A DNA stretch of 64,000 nt, taken from positions 5,025,901 through 5,089,900 of the forward strand of contig OX359196.1 of NCBI GenBank assembly GCA_947172415.1, written 5' to 3'. Shown here piece after piece: positions 36,201 to 48,639 of this stretch. The notes under the pieces are model-generated. The model saw nothing but the letters and a program-made list of their open reading frames with translations, did not search any database and was not told the origin of the DNA. The first letter of the stretch is position 1, and every line of letters begins with the position of its first letter. The DNA comes from Chondrosia reniformis. Taxonomy: Eukaryota > Porifera > Demospongiae > Chondrillida > Chondrillidae. The position numbers and the translations under genes are program-made.

Positions 36201-39200
36201 TTAAGTGAATTATGTATGCACCAGACAACCTAGCACAACAGGGGCAGCCAGGGTACATTATTCACTTACTAAACTAATTAGTATGCCAACCCTTCAAAAT
36301 ACAGACTATCATTATCTCAACCACAACTATCCAAATCCTCTACTAGCTTGGGATGAAAAGGTTTGAATAACGGAGGATGTACTGTATTAGGTTTATAAAT
36401 AGATGGGCCGGCTACCTTTGTATGTCTTGCAGATGAGAGTGGTTGGTTGGCCCTTGCAGTTAGCGGCATCATGGAAGGCCTTGTTCAATACCTCCACGTC
36501 ATGTCCGTCCACCACAATAGCATTGGTACTAAGGACGAGTCAGAAGAAACCTTCAATATACAACCTTACACTACAGCAAACATACACTAGTCTGCATTTA
36601 ATAAGTAACAGACCAGATATACGTATGTAGACATTAGATTACATCTGTTCAATAATAAACATGTTACGATGCATCCTTCTCCCATTTTGTTGCTGGGTAT
36701 CAAGGATAGTAGCCATTGATTGGCTAAAAATTTAAAATAAGAAATTTGAATTTGAATGCTACTATCATCACAGCTTAAAAATTATACCACTTTAAGGTTA
36801 CTATATACCACACCTAAAAATTGACTTTTCAAAGACTTCACTTTATGCAAATATTACATCTGCTAGTTCTAGTACAATTTGGTGGAAATGCATCTCACCC
36901 AAAAGCATCACATCTCTTGCGGTACACTTCCATATTGTGCCCCAACATGGCTGCCTCTGATTGGCCAAGACGGTTAATGTCCAATATGATGCAGAGATTG
37001 TCCAGCTTGTAGTAACTGGCAAAGGACATGGCCTCCCAAACGGACCCCTCAGCAGTCTCGCCGTCGCCAAGGATACAGTACACACGATAGCTAAGACAGG
37101 GAACAGTCAGTGGCCAATTGATTATACAAACATCAAGGCTTAAATGTAACAGAATGTACAGTATAGCTAACCTATGTATAGTATATAATGTACATACGAA
37201 TGAATGTAAATGTACAATATTAAATACAATTCCATATACGTACGTACCTTGATTTGTCATAGTACTTTGCATTGTAAGCCATACCAGCTGCAATGCTAAG
37301 ACCTTGTCCAAGTGACCCAGTGGCAACATCAATGTAGCTTTGGCGCTGTGAAAGGAGACATGTTATCAAATCAAATGTTGTCTCTTCTGATAACTGTTGT
37401 CACTCAGGTCCACTTACTGGAGTGGGGTGGCCTTCTAGGTCAGAATCAAACTTCCTCAGAGTCTTCAAGTGTTCCTCGGGGATCACTCCAGCCTCTACCA
37501 GAGCTCCATACAAACCAGGGCAGGCGTGACCCTATGACATCACATGACATCACACCATGAACACAGATTCACTCTGATAATCACTACTAGTTCATACCTT
37601 TGACAAGACTAGTCTGTCACTGGATGGATGACGTACAAAGTTGGCTACACACAGACAGAAACATGCCAAGAGTACCACATGGAGGCAAGCAAGGAATACA
37701 TGTAAATGGAGTTAAGGTAGGATGGTATAAAAATGGCTGCCGCTTGAGTAGAAACAGAAAGGGCTGTACTGTGAGACCAAACAAACAGGCTCACAACAGA
37801 ATGTAGGCTTCAGCGAGTAGGTGGGTATAGTATGTGGAAATTCTTGTTTGGAATGGAATGAGTTTGAGGAAGTCACCATACCACTTGTCAGTGATATATT
37901 ATTACACTTTCATATTTGGATAAGATAGTTAGCTAAAGAATCCTGCTAACTGTGTTTAAAGACAGTCAAGGAGGCTGTGCCTTCTGTAATTAGCTACATC
38001 AGGAAGGCATCTACTGGTATACCTAGTGAGCTTTACTTTCCTATTCTCCCTAAAATGCTAATATCTGTGGGAGGAGATACAGCCTCTGTGCCCATCCAGT
38101 CACACGACATCAAATGGAGAGGTCTGGCTAAGATGAGACAGATATCTATGTGGGAGGAGACACAGCATCTGCAGCCATCCAGTCACATGACATCAAATGG
38201 AGAGGGCTGGCTAAGATGAGACAGACACAGTCTGCCCCCATCTTCTAGTTTAAATACTACAGGTTGCTGACCTATTATGAAGATAAGCTATGGACTGAAA
38301 ATGATTTCAAGGAAGCCAACAGTTTCAGGAATATCTATTAACATTCTGTCCACAGTTGATTTGCATAAGAACACCATTAAATTGATACCAATCTACTCTT
38401 GCCAAATCTATAATCCCATTAATCCATTCATAAGCCATCAAATTCACATGGCAGCCTATACAAGCTGAACATTACAATACAGTTGAGTGTGATGGTCTAA
38501 TAGTAATGTGAAGTGCAGCTGTTGAGAGCTTGTTGAAAACCAATAACACAAGAATGAATTGAAAGGTTACAACAAGAAGACTTTGAAATATATAACTGGA
38601 TGTGACAAAAACATGTTTTCCAGAACATCTTTAATAAGCTTTTAGTCTTCTTTGCTGACAACACTCAGTAGATGATTTTCTATCATGGATAACTCATAAC
38701 TACCAACAAACAATTGTAATTACAACAATTAGTAATAGAGGCTTTGTGTAACAGATTAGACTGTCTCAGAGATAGCATTGCACCAGGTACCAAAGCACAC
38801 ACCTTATTAACACTACAGTCAGCACACTGTAACAACAGACTACTGCAAAGCTCACACCACCATACACTATATTGCATTGTGGCTTTGTGTTATTGTATTT
38901 GTATAGGCAATCACTTCAAAATTAATACTCCTACATTGTCATTGAATTACTACCACAAATAAAATTGTAGTTCTTTATTGACTCAAACTTGATAATAAAA
39001 ACAAACTTCCCAAGCCATAATAGATTCATTCAAGCAGCCTTACTAACAAGTTGCATGCAAGCGAGTCACATAGGTCATACTGGATTATGCTAGGATAAAT
39101 GACTTTAATTAGCCAGCTACAAATAACCCTTTAATTTAAGGAATATATAGTTGCAGGGGATCATCTGGAAATGGTCCATCTCAACTTCCCAGCTGATTTC

Positions 39201-39471
39201 CTGAAACCCAAACTGCATACTCACGGTCTATCTTCAGATATTGGAAGAAGAGCACAGAGCAGATTTCAGCCATCGAGGCGGAGGAGGTTGGATGTCTGAA
39301 TATGAGAGAGTGGAAGAGCAGCATCCGTTACTGGATATTAACTCAGTTAACACCACTAACTGCTTACCCCGAGTTTGCGGCACTTGTACAAGTAACGCTA
39401 TGAATCCTGATCTTATTGGCGACATCGCGGAGATCTGAAGCTCGCTGTTCGGTTAGGGATTGGTAGGCCAT
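33252..39471 (-). CDS. TKT: Transketolase, complete gene
   Basis: Transketolase moves two-carbon ketol units between sugar phosphates in the pentose phosphate pathway, using thiamine diphosphate. Exon 1 (39368-39471) starts [20 protein letters not shown] and ends AANSG. Exon 2 (about 39229-39291) gives [20 protein letters not shown]. After a 1.6 kb intron the next exons (37598-37644 onward) continue [28 protein letters not shown] with the ThDP Mg site, ECFIAEQN with the catalytic glutamate, and the C-terminal domain ending VKSFIAY and a stop at 33252. The sequence follows animal TKT throughout. Its start codon lies about 150 bases from the 3' end of URB2. The 3' ten exons are duplicated in block A. 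Confidence 0.93.
34058..34158. repeat. Purine-rich GA microsatellite
   Basis: Counterpart of 6,750-6,870, with different length and interruptions. Confidence 0.8.
35651..35900. repeat. 50-base tandem repeat, 5 copies
   Basis: Units start CAGCAGTAGGGCCTCAATAC at 35651, 35701, 35751, 35801 and 35851. Only two in block A. Confidence 0.95.
35935..36095 (-). repeat. Dispersed repeat R, copy 3
   Basis: Block A' equivalent of 8,458-8,620. Confidence 0.6.
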
Positions 39472-39621
39472 TGCGGGAGACCGACTTGCAGAAGACTAGG
39501 ACGGAGCGTTTGATGAAGAACCTTGCTGACCTTGAAGGAAGTGCAGGAGGAAGTAGGTCACGTGATAATTGTACATGCTTGTGACGAGCGGCAGATCACG
39601 TGACTATAAAAAGTACAAAAT

Positions 39622-42600
39622 TCAAATCTTTCCTGTAAATTTAAAATGTTTGATGTAGTCACTGTACAGAGATTCAATGATTTCCCTAACAGAAGGATCA
39701 ACAGCAGCCTTCAGGAAAGCAAGATCATTATTTCCACAAACATTAAACATATTGTGCAGTGCTGTAGTTAGCAGCTGCAGGAAGAGAAAGAAAGGGTGAG
39801 GTGGTGAGGGTGAGTGTGATGGTGGTGATGCAGGGGAAGTGAGTGTTGGTGAGGGTGAGTGTGATGGTGGCGATGCAGGGGAAGTGAGTGTTGGTGAGGG
39901 TGAGTGTGATGGTGGCGATGCAGGGAAAGTGAGTGCTGGTGAGGGTGAGTGTGATGGTGGTGATGCAGGGGAAGTGAGTGTTGGTGAGGGTGAGTGTGAT
40001 GGTGGTGATGCAGGGGAAGTGAGTGTTGGTGAGGGTGAGTGTGATGGTGGCGATGCAGGGAAGTGAGTGCTTGGTGAGGGTGAGTGTGATGGTGGTGATG
40101 CAGGGGAAGTGAGTGCTGGTGAGGGTGAGTGTGATGGTGGTGATGCAGGGGAAGTGAGTGTTGGTGAGGGTGAGTGTGATGGTGGTGATGCAGGGGAAGT
40201 GAGTGCTGGTGAGGGTGAGTGTGATGGTGGTGATGCAGGGGAAGTGAGTGCTGGTGAGGGTGAGTGTGATGGTGGTGATGCAGGGGAAGTGAGTGTTGGT
40301 GAGGGTGAGTGTGATGGTGGTGATGCAGGGGAAGTGAGTGCTGGTGAGGGTGAGTGGGAGAAGAAGTGAGGATGATAGTGAGGACAAGAGTGAAGGTGTT
40401 TTACCTAATCACAACAAGCACTATATGTACATGCTAAGTCAGCTGAACTTACTTTACTGATGTTACCATGACAACCAGACTGAAGAGTGTTGACTATATC
40501 GTTCACAACATAAGGTGCATACTACAACCATTGAAGAAACACACAGGTCAGAGAATGCCATCTTGAGGTAATTCTGCTGTACACTTACTCGAGCTAACAC
40601 TGTTCTCTTGTTTTGGAAGCACTCTGTGATCCTTATGAATGTCTTGCAGCAATCCTCCTTGTCGGGGGAGGCATCCTCTGCTGTCACTCCTACTTCTTGT
40701 AAGATCTTCCTCAGAATGGCCACAAAAGTGATGTAATCATCTAATAAGGTATCTTCATAGTGTCGCCATAGCAACAGTGAAACCTTGGCCAGTGACCCAA
40801 GAAGCTTATATGTAGTCTTTCCATTCAAAGATTGCTGCCGTAGTTGCATACAGCTGAGACCATGGAGTAAAACCCTTACTGATTGTGTATCCATGCCAAC
40901 CTATTGTATTAGGTACATTAACATGGTCAGTCAAACCATACCAGCACATATCTAGGCACCTACGTGTGAAGGGTAGTCACTCAGAGCTTCCACGACACCC
41001 AACAGCATGAGCTGTATCAGATACTCATCTCTACTACACAGGAGCTCACTACAGACTAGGACTACCTTTCCCATCCAAGTGCGCACCTCCCTCCTCCCTT
41101 CATCCCTTAACTTGGCCGCTAGGACCAGCCTCCAGACCTCAAGGAAGACCACCACCTCAGCATCACTGGGCCTAACATCCTGCAGGAGATAGGTCAAGTG
41201 GGTTCAGGAAACTTAATTTCTAGATCGTCAGACATTTTAACACTTTTGTAGAGGTTAATTACTACATTGCAATGAGCAGTCTTTACATTTCCATCACACT
41301 ACAGCAAGCATAACTTACTAAGAGAGACATGAGTGACTTGAACATGGCATTCAGGTCCTCTCTGAAGCTTGTCTGCAGGACTAGCCGGAGAGAGTCCTTT
41401 ATTCTTTGGCTGAGGATAGATTTATTGTCATCCGTTAGCAAGCTCTTCTCAAGGTTGCACTTAAGATGGAGATACGTCTCCCAAATGTCACAGGGTGACA
41501 GCGCTTCTTCCTGTTTCTCGACTACAGCCTCACTTCCTGCTAGCAGACAAGGTTGCAACAGAATACTAACACAGGAAGCAACATTGTCCAGGCTCTCTAG
41601 ACCACTCTCATCAAAGTCATAACTTTTCAAAATGTCAGATATCTTGGAGTAAAATGGCAGAAGGTCCAATATTGAAAGTCTAAAATAGGATACATCACAC
41701 AAAATGTATGTATAATAAAATGTCTTCAATGATCCACTTACTGCTGATCAGAATCTGGTACTTCCCTGCAACACTGCAATAATGCTATGAGGAGACCAGA
41801 TAAGGTCAGGATGGGGTCCACATGACTGTCACATGACATAAAAGGCAGCTCCTCCTTGCCCTGGTCATGGGATGTGATTTGCTTGTACAGAAACTTTACA
41901 AGTGAGTAGACATCACTCAAAATGTCTTTTCCTTCTTGTTTGAGTTTATTTTTTGTCAAAGCAGCTCTTAAAATCTAAATACAAAGCGAAGCAATCTTCA
42001 ATACCTTGATGACAAAGTTCAAAATATTAAAATGCATGTATTGATCAAACTACTCACTGAACAGTACTCTTGGACAATAACCTGAAGAAAGAGATTATTT
42101 GCACAACTTGTTTTATGAAGCTGTTTGATGTCATTCATGAGAACGACACTGTCCACATGCGGCACAAGTTGTGTCATTGTCTGAACCAGCAGCAGAGATG
42201 GAGCCAGCTGAGTGTGACAGATATAGTAAATGAAACATGTGATAACACTTTTAGGCGTGGCAGTGCCTACCTCAGTGATCATGCTTCCAGTTGACCACAC
42301 CCACCTAAAGAGCCAAGAGTACCAGGCATGGGAAATCCCCTTTCCTTTCCCTAATCTCAAAACCCACGCAAGCACAGTTCTGATGTGTCCTTCATACACA
42401 CTTCCCTCTCCTGCACCCAGCTAAGGAGGGGAGGGGAGAAAAGTATCATTATAGGGACCTCCTCACACACATGTATACAAGTATCATTATAGGGACCTCC
42501 TCACACACATGTATACAAGTATCATTATAGGGACCTCCTCACACACATGTATACAAGTATCATTATAGGGACCTCCTCACACACATGTATGCAAGTATCA

Positions 42601-45600
42601 TTATAGGGACCTCCTCACACACATGTATGCAAGTATCATTATAGGGACCTCCTCACACACATGTATGCAAGTATCATTATAGGGACCTCCTCACACACAT
42701 GTATACAAGACAAGTGTTCATTCTGCTTAGAAAAGAATGTTGCCCTAGACCTGTTACTTAGAGAATGTTGCCCTAGACATGTTGCTTAGAGAAACCTATT
42801 AAGCTTTTTGACCTTGCTTGTGACAGTTGCTATGACATCAGCAGCTGCAAGAGTGTGGATCAATTGGTTCAATGTCTGCGTAGAAAGCCCTTGGATTGGA
42901 ATAAGTAAAACCATCTACATGAAGTAAATAATTGTAGAATTAAGGCTCTTGTTTCCATAGCAACAGGTTAAGGAAATCTTTCTGCAACAGTGCAGACACA
43001 TCTTTCAAACTTACTTCTACAAGACCCTTCAAAATCACTTTGGTATCCATAGCAACACTAGAAGATAGAGCATCTAAACCACTAAAGAATTCTGAGAATT
43101 TCATGCAATTTAATTCTTCATCTGATTTAACTCCACTTAGAAGGGTCATCACAAATGCCCTTAAATTCTTTTTCAACCTGAAATGACACAAACTATAATC
43201 TTAAAACACTACATTCCAGTGCTGTTGGCATTAATTTGTACTTGTATGTCTTTGGCATTCTTTTCACAAAACTTTGCAGAGAGTTAACGATGGAGATGTG
43301 GAGAGGCTGCATGTTCTGAAAGCTGTCTGACCTCAAGAAGTCACAACACACAGCATGTAGCGTGATGGCCTTTGAACTACAAAGTTGATAGGCAGGTGAA
43401 TAGCAAAGACACGGATATACATACATTCAGATGCCCTACCTCTCTTCTCTCACTGGGACTGCAGTCAGCACCTGTATGATCAGGTCTGATAACACTGTCA
43501 AGTCATCCTCAGATATAAGCTGCCACAAGTAAGGCAGTCCCTTGAAGACGGTATGAGCAGTGGCCAGTAGGTCTACTTCATCAGTTATGGACAGTATCTG
43601 ACACAGGCCAGAGTCACATGATCAGTACAATATACATGCAGCAGTGGCACCCAGCTCACATTCCCATTCCAAGATGCACCTTCATATTCAATCAGCTGAG
43701 TCAGTTCTGAAATGGAATCCAGAACTGAGCATTCCTCTCTGGTGTCCACTGGGCCGCTCATCACATCCAGCACACAGAGCTGCCTGTTGACATAGCCACA
43801 GAGCAGGGAGGAGGAGACAAGACGGCTCCTGTCTCTAGTGACCCATACTGGCAGCTCTGGGTCTGTTGCCATGGCATCTTGGAGGGAAATGGAGAGCCTG
43901 TATGTGGCATGCATTACCAGCATGACACAGGTACACAAGCACTTGTACACCACGGAATCCTCAGGCTAGAGGAAAGAGTTGAAGAGCAGTGTCAAGTTCA
44001 TTTGATAAATTAAGATTAGCACTTCAGAGTCTTACAAGTGTCTCTATGGTGTCCAGAGCTGATGGAATGTAACTGTTGTTCAGATTGTCTAGAGCTTCCA
44101 CTGCTGGTTCACTCCCATCTCCCTGCCACACCCTCACTGGTACATTGCACAATACCAACCCTATCAGGTGTCCCAACTGCACAAGAGACACACACTGTCT
44201 GTCAGAGACTTTACTCATCTTTCTCCTCTTTGCCTTCTCTAATGGAAGAGAGACACCAGTAATCACTGTGACTTAAAGATGATGGTCTCACTCACTGGGA
44301 AGATCCTCGCTGCTACCCAGCCAAGGGTGAGAGGCCTCCATTAACCTACCAGATACCATCTTCACAATCTCTCTACACTGACCGAGGGGCGTATGGGACA
44401 GGGCAGGTACAAAGGTGCTTCTGCTTGCACTAGGAATCAGTTCCGCTACCTCACCACTGCCAACACCTTCCTCATCCTTGCAACCATCAAGAACCAGCTC
44501 AAGAAACTTCCTCATCTAGTTCAGGGGCACACAAATGGTCTGTTTTAGACAGCTTCTCGGTAAACTCCATATACTACTTACCTGGTGTAGCTTGAAGTAC
44601 GTGTCAATGACTGCATTACAAAACCTACCACATGGAATTTCCTATAGCCACAGCAAAGTACCAAACAGAAAATCTTAGATCAAGCCAAGATCACATGACT
44701 ATCACATGATTGATCTTACCTCACTCCCAGTGACTCTTTTCCAAAGTCTCACAAGCGATGGTTCCACAGCCGAGTGGTTCAACTGGATCACTGTCTCAAA
44801 ACACTCATAAAGAACTGACATTTTGACGAACTCATCACCAACTAGGGCCAATTGAGCAAATGATTGTAACCATAGCAACTGACTACCATCATCTTCAACT
44901 GCCTATATAATAAAACAATATTACTTATTCACAGAAATACTATACCTAAATATGGTTGATACTTACTACATATACACTAAAGTCCTTTAAGAGCTTAAGA
45001 CACTGTGCAAGGCTGCCTAATGCCAATTCTAATTCTTCACTGTTCCATTGGTCCCATGCTGTGGTCACATGACCGTCAGGTGCACAGGTATAGCCCAGCA
45101 TGGCAGCAAACTTTACCACAAGAAGGAACTGTGCAGATCTCTTCATTGCTGATGAGTCTTGACAGGCCTGCAGGACCTGCTCCAACAAGATGGGGAGGTA
45201 CGCCAGGCAGGCTGCTCGGCTCAGTGGAGAGGCAGTGAGCGACTCCAACACAGTAAACAGCACTTCAACATAGCTGAACACTGTGGTTTTCTTCTTCCTC
45301 CTAGCAGCTTCCTTTGTCAACTGAGAGAGAAGGTAGTTCTGCAGCTCTGACAGACAGTCACTACAACAACAATAACATCAGAACATGCACATTCATTTAC
45401 TAAAAGCACATTATTACTGGGAAAATGAGAGTTCACTGTATTTGTTCAACACTTACTCCACAGTGAGGTGTTGTGTAATACTTCTTAGCTGATACTGCAC
45501 TTGCACAAGATCACTGGCACCACCTTGAAGGCGATGATGCAATACTATGACTGGCTCAAGTAAGTTACTTGTGATGGAAGTGAACAATTTCCTTCCCATT

Positions 45601-46086
45601 CCATGAGTGCTGACCAACTTCAGGAACTGACCCAGTAAAGCCTTGAGAACAATCAAGGCATCACTTGTGTCAGCATCCTCATGGGCTGAGGTATCCATGG
45701 ACTCAAACACCACGTTGGCATGGAATAGAGCTGCTGACAGATACTGTAATACTGTGTCATATTTTGCAAACATAATCTCAGATATCGGGAGCTCCTGCAG
45801 CGACTTTACGCAGGCGAAGATGTGTCTTCTTGTCTCTGCTGATATCTCTCCCTCCTTTAGAGACTTGCTAATCTTATTAACCAGTTGTGGCGGGAGTCTA
45901 AGATTCAGTCCTTGCTTTCTGCTCCAATCCGAAGAGAGCAGCTGGGCCAATTTACTCCAGGTATCATCCAAATGGTCATCTAACGAGGGATCTCTGCATT
46001 AAAATTACGAATTATGACCATTTAGTCTCTTTCAGCTTCGAAGCTACTTACTTAAATTTCTTTAGCAACTCCTGTAGCTGCGCCAT
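39622..46086 (-). CDS. URB2: URB2-like nucleolar ribosome-biogenesis protein
   Basis: A gene of roughly 17 exons starting MAQLQELLKKFK (46052-46086) and ending SLYSDYIKHFKFTGKI before the stop at 39622-39624. Large helical exons include 45457-45993, 44972-45360 and 44290-44520. The segment LLEPVIVLHHRLQGGASDL matches the URB2 N-terminal region (LLQPCLVLRHLLSGG in human), and the C-terminus resembles the YxDYxKxHKFxGK-type ending of URB2/NPA2. These proteins act in early 60S pre-ribosome assembly in the nucleolus. Several introns carry minisatellites (39,838; 42,441). Exon boundaries in the middle are approximate. It is divergently paired with TMEM177. Confidence 0.8.
39838..40360. repeat. 45-base minisatellite, about 12 copies
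   Basis: Unit contains GTGAGTGTTGGTGAGGGTGA, with T/C variants. Lies in the last URB2 intron. Because 45 is a multiple of three, frames stay open on both strands: a 15-residue GECDGGDAGE-type unit on plus and THFPCITTITLTLT on minus. Confidence 0.95.
42441..42712. repeat. 38-base minisatellite, 7 copies
   Basis: Unit starts AAGTATCATTATAGGGACCT and is nearly invariant. In a URB2 intron. Confidence 0.95.
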
Positions 46087-46136
46087 TTTTTTACATATTC
46101 GCGTTTAAAACGTTTGTGGCGCGAAATTCGCACAAG
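46087..46136. promoter_or_regulatory. Bidirectional promoter region URB2/TMEM177
   Basis: Only 50 bases separate the two divergent start codons. The stretch contains GTGGCGCGAAATTCGC, an E2F-like GCGCGAAA. Transcription starts must lie very close to or inside the coding ends. Confidence 0.55.
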
Positions 46137-48639
46137 ATGTCTGCTCACGGGTTCGCTTTTCACCGAATGGGTAAGGCGGTGGTTTTGGCGGCAGCAGGAA
46201 TGTTGGGGATCAACCTGCTGCCACATCTGAACCCAAAGCTGACTGTTAACACGTAAGGGGCAAGATTAGATCTTGGAAATATGTCTGTACTGGTACTTCT
46301 CACTTTAGATTTCAGTTGGAGAGTGTACAGGCACCAGAAGAACTACAGGAGCATGTTAGAAATATTGCCAGATCGATGGTGAGCGGCGATTACAGGGACA
46401 TGGGTAGGCGTGACTTGCTCTATTAGAAAGATTGTGTTGCCATGTTTTCATACAATATTCCTTGTTTTGCTCTTAGAATTTACCAAACCCTGAAAGAATA
46501 TCAGTCTTTATTGCATCAGGATTGAGATGTATGCATTTGTGGTGCTGAACAATAGACTACAGTTTGAGAGCGTATTGTATATGATCTATAGTGTGTATAT
46601 TATAATTATTCTATGTAATATAGTGTGTTATAAGTTGTTTCTACCTTAGCAATGTCATCTGGTCATACAACCCTGCCCAGAGGAGCAGCCATTGGTCTGC
46701 CTAGGTGAGGTCTACCTGTATGAGAATCTAGCTTAATCTATTCCTGGATGCACGCAGCTATTGTACATGTATTTATGTACATCTCAGTGCCTCCTCTCAA
46801 CAATGAGGTACTATGTGTTTTTAGCCACCACTGTTTCACCGTCTTACCCTCTGCAGGACAGTGCTGTATCAAGATGCCAAAGACGTGGTTGACTCAGGAT
46901 TAAACTACTTAGGTAACTGATTGTACATGTGATGTGTTGTAGTGAAAGGAGTGGATCATTAGCAGTCATTGTTGTACTTTGTTCTCTTGCTGAAGGAGAA
47001 GCGGTTGATTGGGACTCTGACATTGGCAAGGCAATTCAAAAGTCAGCTCTTCCAGCGAAAGATGAAATAAATTTTGTAATTGGTAAGAAAGGATGAAGCA
47101 ATCATATGGAATCTAAATAGACACTGTAATGATTGAAGAGGTGTAGATAGATCTTTAGCTAGTCTAACAGGAATCATACAACATTAGTTCACTTTGGATC
47201 CATCCCATGTTCCTTTAAGTGGACCTTGGTTCTGTCTGTTTACCTTTTTACTCCTCGGGAGACATGAACGAGTAACTCTACTAAAATTGTAATAGTATAT
47301 TTTACATATAGTCTATTGCTTTTGCTTGACTGATTGTGTCATGTGACTCTATTGTATTCCCACACATTGTGTCATGTGACTCTATTGTATTCGCACACAT
47401 TGTGTCATGTGACTCTATTGTATTCCCACACATTGTGTCATGTGACTCTATTGGACTCCCACACATTGTGTCATGTGACTCTATTGTATTCCCACACATT
47501 GTGTCATGTGACTTCTCTTGTCTCTTTTGCTAGCTCACGAGGTGGCTCACCTGAAGCATAAGGATTACATTTTCTTCTCCTTGCTCTCCCCGATCACTCT
47601 CATCCTCACATATATCACAGCTCGGATTGTTCCACTAGGTGATGACATCACACATCACATTCCTTTCCCTTTACACATATCATGCCATTCTATCTGTAAT
47701 ACACTGAATAACTTTAATAATAAATATATATAACCAGTTCTTGGAGAAGCTTATGGAAGAATATACGTATATGTATTATTATTTGACTAGCAATTAGCCT
47801 GTTTAAGGGGCACAGGGCTATACTTGGACCTGTATAAGCCATTGCCACTTTTAAGGTTACCAGTCTGTCCACCTAGGTATGTAACCCGACTGCTGTATGT
47901 AAGACTAATATTAGATAGGTCATGACATATCTCCCTATACTGCTCTACCTTAAAAATCATTGATGATTGAGTAATTGGTGTTACCTATTTGTAATTTCCA
48001 TGTATAAGCTGTTCAATTGCCCTCCTTCCCTGTAGCTATGTTTCCTGTTCAATATGGACCGGTCGTGTCAGGAGGGATACTGATTTCTGGAATAGTGATA
48101 TTTGTGTATTTTAAGGGCCTTCTTGGTAGAAGACAAGAGTTTGGAGCTGATAAAGCAGCTGCTTCAACTCACCCCTCCTACAGGAAGGGCGGCATTCGGT
48201 ACATGGAGAAAAAACTGCTACTGGAAGCACACATCAAGTGCGTACCACATTATAGACTGTGCTGTGTCCAGACATTAAATAGTGGTGACTGCATGTCTAT
48301 TTTCACTTATCAGCCCTACTGGTCCGAGTAGGCTAAGAACAGACACTTTGTTTGCAGGCAGTCATCCTCCTTTTCAAGGTATGTCAATAATCTACAGTAA
48401 CATACCATTTTTCAACATGCTATACTTAGAGAAAGGCCTATAGGGAACTAGATCTAGTGGAGCTCTGGATGAGAATACAGGAGTTTTCTCCTCTTTCTCT
48501 TCTTCTCCACTGGACCAGGCAGTTGTTTCTGGGAATTCCATCCTTCATTAGTGACCCTCTAGGAATCTTTGTCTTCTTATTGATCTTTTGTGAGTCCTTG
48601 GCTCTCTGTTCATTAGTGTATCTGACAAGCTACTTGTAG
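46137..48639 (+). CDS. TMEM177: TMEM177-like protein with M48 metalloprotease motif
   Basis: Exons read from 46137 (MSAHGFAFHRMGKAVVLAAA, a hydrophobic N-terminus that could target mitochondria) through pieces near 46309, 46478, 46651, 46857, 46997, 47534, 48034 and 48314. The series TTLPRGAAIGLP, EAVDWDSDIGKAI and KGGIRYMEKKLLLE aligns in order with human TMEM177 (LPAGAVVGIP, HTVDWRSPAG, GGVEFYEKLL). TMEM177 is a mitochondrial inner-membrane partner of COX20 in cytochrome oxidase assembly. Unlike the human protein as I recall it (REVVYLES), this one has AHEVAHLKH, an HExxH zinc site, and QEFGADKAA, the third zinc ligand region of peptidase family M48. The last exon (about 48431-48639) encodes a hydrophobic tail and overlaps a dispersed repeat, so the C-terminus is uncertain. 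Confidence 0.72.
47334..47512. repeat. 33-base minisatellite, about 5.5 copies
   Basis: Unit contains ATTGTGTCATGTGACTCTAT. In the TMEM177 intron just before the HEVAH exon. Confidence 0.95.

Larger units (their letters stand above)
30698..39005. repeat. Segmental duplication block A' (about 8.3 kb)
   Basis: Direct copy of 3,338-11,745. Its right edge lies in the intron after transketolase exon 2, and the two first exons follow immediately. This is the complete locus, so A' more likely holds the parental arrangement on the transketolase side. Confidence 0.9.

Noticed and set aside
39743-40387. Long minus-strand open frame of Thr/Ile/Pro repeats
   Set aside because: It is produced by the 45-base minisatellite and lies in a URB2 intron; it does not join the URB2 frame.
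42441-42712. Regular direct repeats that could suggest a CRISPR array
   Set aside because: Units abut without unique spacers and lie in an intron of an animal gene; it is a minisatellite.
47302-47561. Open frames on both strands (SHDTMCGNTIE; CHVTLLYSHTL)
   Set aside because: They come from the 33-base minisatellite in a TMEM177 intron.
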